DNA of 6,202 nt, taken from NCBI GenBank assembly GCA_023227685.1, contig JALNVG010000147.1, forward strand, positions 1 through 6,202, in the 5' to 3' direction. Positions 6,048 through 6,202 of this stretch are shown here, one piece after another. The number at the start of each line of letters is the position of its first letter. Positions within the stretch are counted from its first letter, which is position 1. The notes below the pieces were generated by a model. The model was not told where the DNA came from, did no database searches, and was given only the letters and a program-made list of their open reading frames with translations. The DNA is from Bacteroidaceae bacterium (lineage in GTDB: Bacteria; Bacteroidota; Bacteroidia; Bacteroidales; Bacteroidaceae). The translations under genes were made by a program, and so were the position numbers.

Positions 6048-6081
6048 GTAATACCCATTTTTTCTGCGCAGGCCTACAGAT

Positions 6082-6125
6082 AAAAAGAAGAAGCCTCTTG
6101 AATCAATAAAGATTCAAGAGGCTTC
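6082..6125 (-). terminator. rRNA operon terminator
   Basis: A perfect 15-bp stem (6090-6104 with 6111-6125; GAAGCCTCTTGAATC paired to GATTCAAGAGGCTTC) has a 6-base loop. On the minus strand it begins about five bases after the 5S rRNA end and is followed by TTCTTTTTA (6089-6081). Stem, loop and U-rich tail all fit a strong intrinsic terminator for the rRNA operon entering from the right. Confidence 0.92.
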
Positions 6126-6130
6126 AAAAA

Positions 6131-6202
6131 AACGGCGGCTACCTACTCTCCCACTAATACGCAGTACCATCGGCGCGACGAGGCTTAACTTCTCTGTTCG
6201 GA
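6131..6202 (-). rRNA. rrf: 5S ribosomal RNA (3' part, runs off the right edge)
   Basis: On the minus strand the sequence starts TCCGAACAGAGAAGTTAAGC, the near-universal 5S loop B/helix III segment, and continues through GATGGTACTGC and GTGGGAGAGTAGG to GCCGCC, the usual 3' strand of helix I. About 72 bases are present; roughly the first 40 lie beyond the window. The exact 3' end is estimated at 6131-6133 from helix I and the adjacent terminator. It implies a 16S-23S-5S operon to the right on the same strand as the DUF177 operon. Confidence 0.95.

Noticed and set aside
5933..6058. N-terminal extension of the DUF177 protein from an upstream ATG
   Set aside because: The region holds promoter-like sites, homologues start near MCVLDKLDKY, and the extension looks like translated AT-rich non-coding DNA.
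6064..6071. 8-bp palindrome CTGCGCAG between the rRNA terminator and the operon promoters
   Set aside because: It is too short to stand out, and no second copy was found nearby.
1..6202. CRISPR array, insertion sequence, phage or defence system
   Set aside because: No repeated spacer pattern, transposase, terminal repeats with target duplication, or defence-type domain was seen; all genes are conserved housekeeping genes.

Overview
The window looks like an ordinary chromosomal housekeeping segment from a member of the Bacteroidales (Bacteroidetes). Four things point there. The proteins resemble Bacteroides-type versions. The base composition is low in GC. Promoter-like sites fit the Bacteroidetes consensus (TAnnTTTG at -7, TTG/TTTG near -33) rather than TTGACA/TATAAT. 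The gene order DUF177 - rpmF - fabH - era - der is the one I know from this order. The genus cannot be fixed from the sequence alone.

Left part (1-1716): a divergent pair of envelope-lipid transport loci. The 5' end of lptB (LPS-export ATPase, minus strand) runs off the left edge. A 75-bp intergenic region follows, with a -7-like box for each direction. Then comes the plus-strand pair mlaE-mlaF, one base apart, encoding the permease and ATPase of an MlaFEDB-type phospholipid transporter. A long inverted repeat formed partly from the last codons of mlaF ends this unit and also faces the minus-strand operon that converges on it.

Central and right part (1783-5978, all minus strand, read right to left): two candidate tandem promoters, then DUF177/YceD, rpmF (ribosomal protein L32), fabH (beta-ketoacyl-ACP synthase III), era and der. 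Two hairpins sit inside this series: a 13-bp stem between rpmF and fabH, and a terminator-like stem with an 8-U tract between fabH and era. Together the genes cover 50S maturation (DUF177, L32, Der), 30S maturation (Era) and initiation of fatty-acid synthesis (FabH), a set that links ribosome assembly to membrane synthesis.

Right edge (6082-6202): the 3' part of a 5S rRNA on the minus strand followed by a perfect 15-bp intrinsic terminator. This is the tail of an rRNA operon ending just upstream of the ribosome-assembly operon.

No mobile element, CRISPR array, tRNA, phage gene or novel defence-type system is visible. All genes are intact apart from the two cut by the window edges, and there is no gene-free stretch over 300 bases. 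The points worth a second look are regulatory: the bidirectional terminator coded within mlaF, the fabH leader hairpin, the internal terminator before era, and the tandem promoters.
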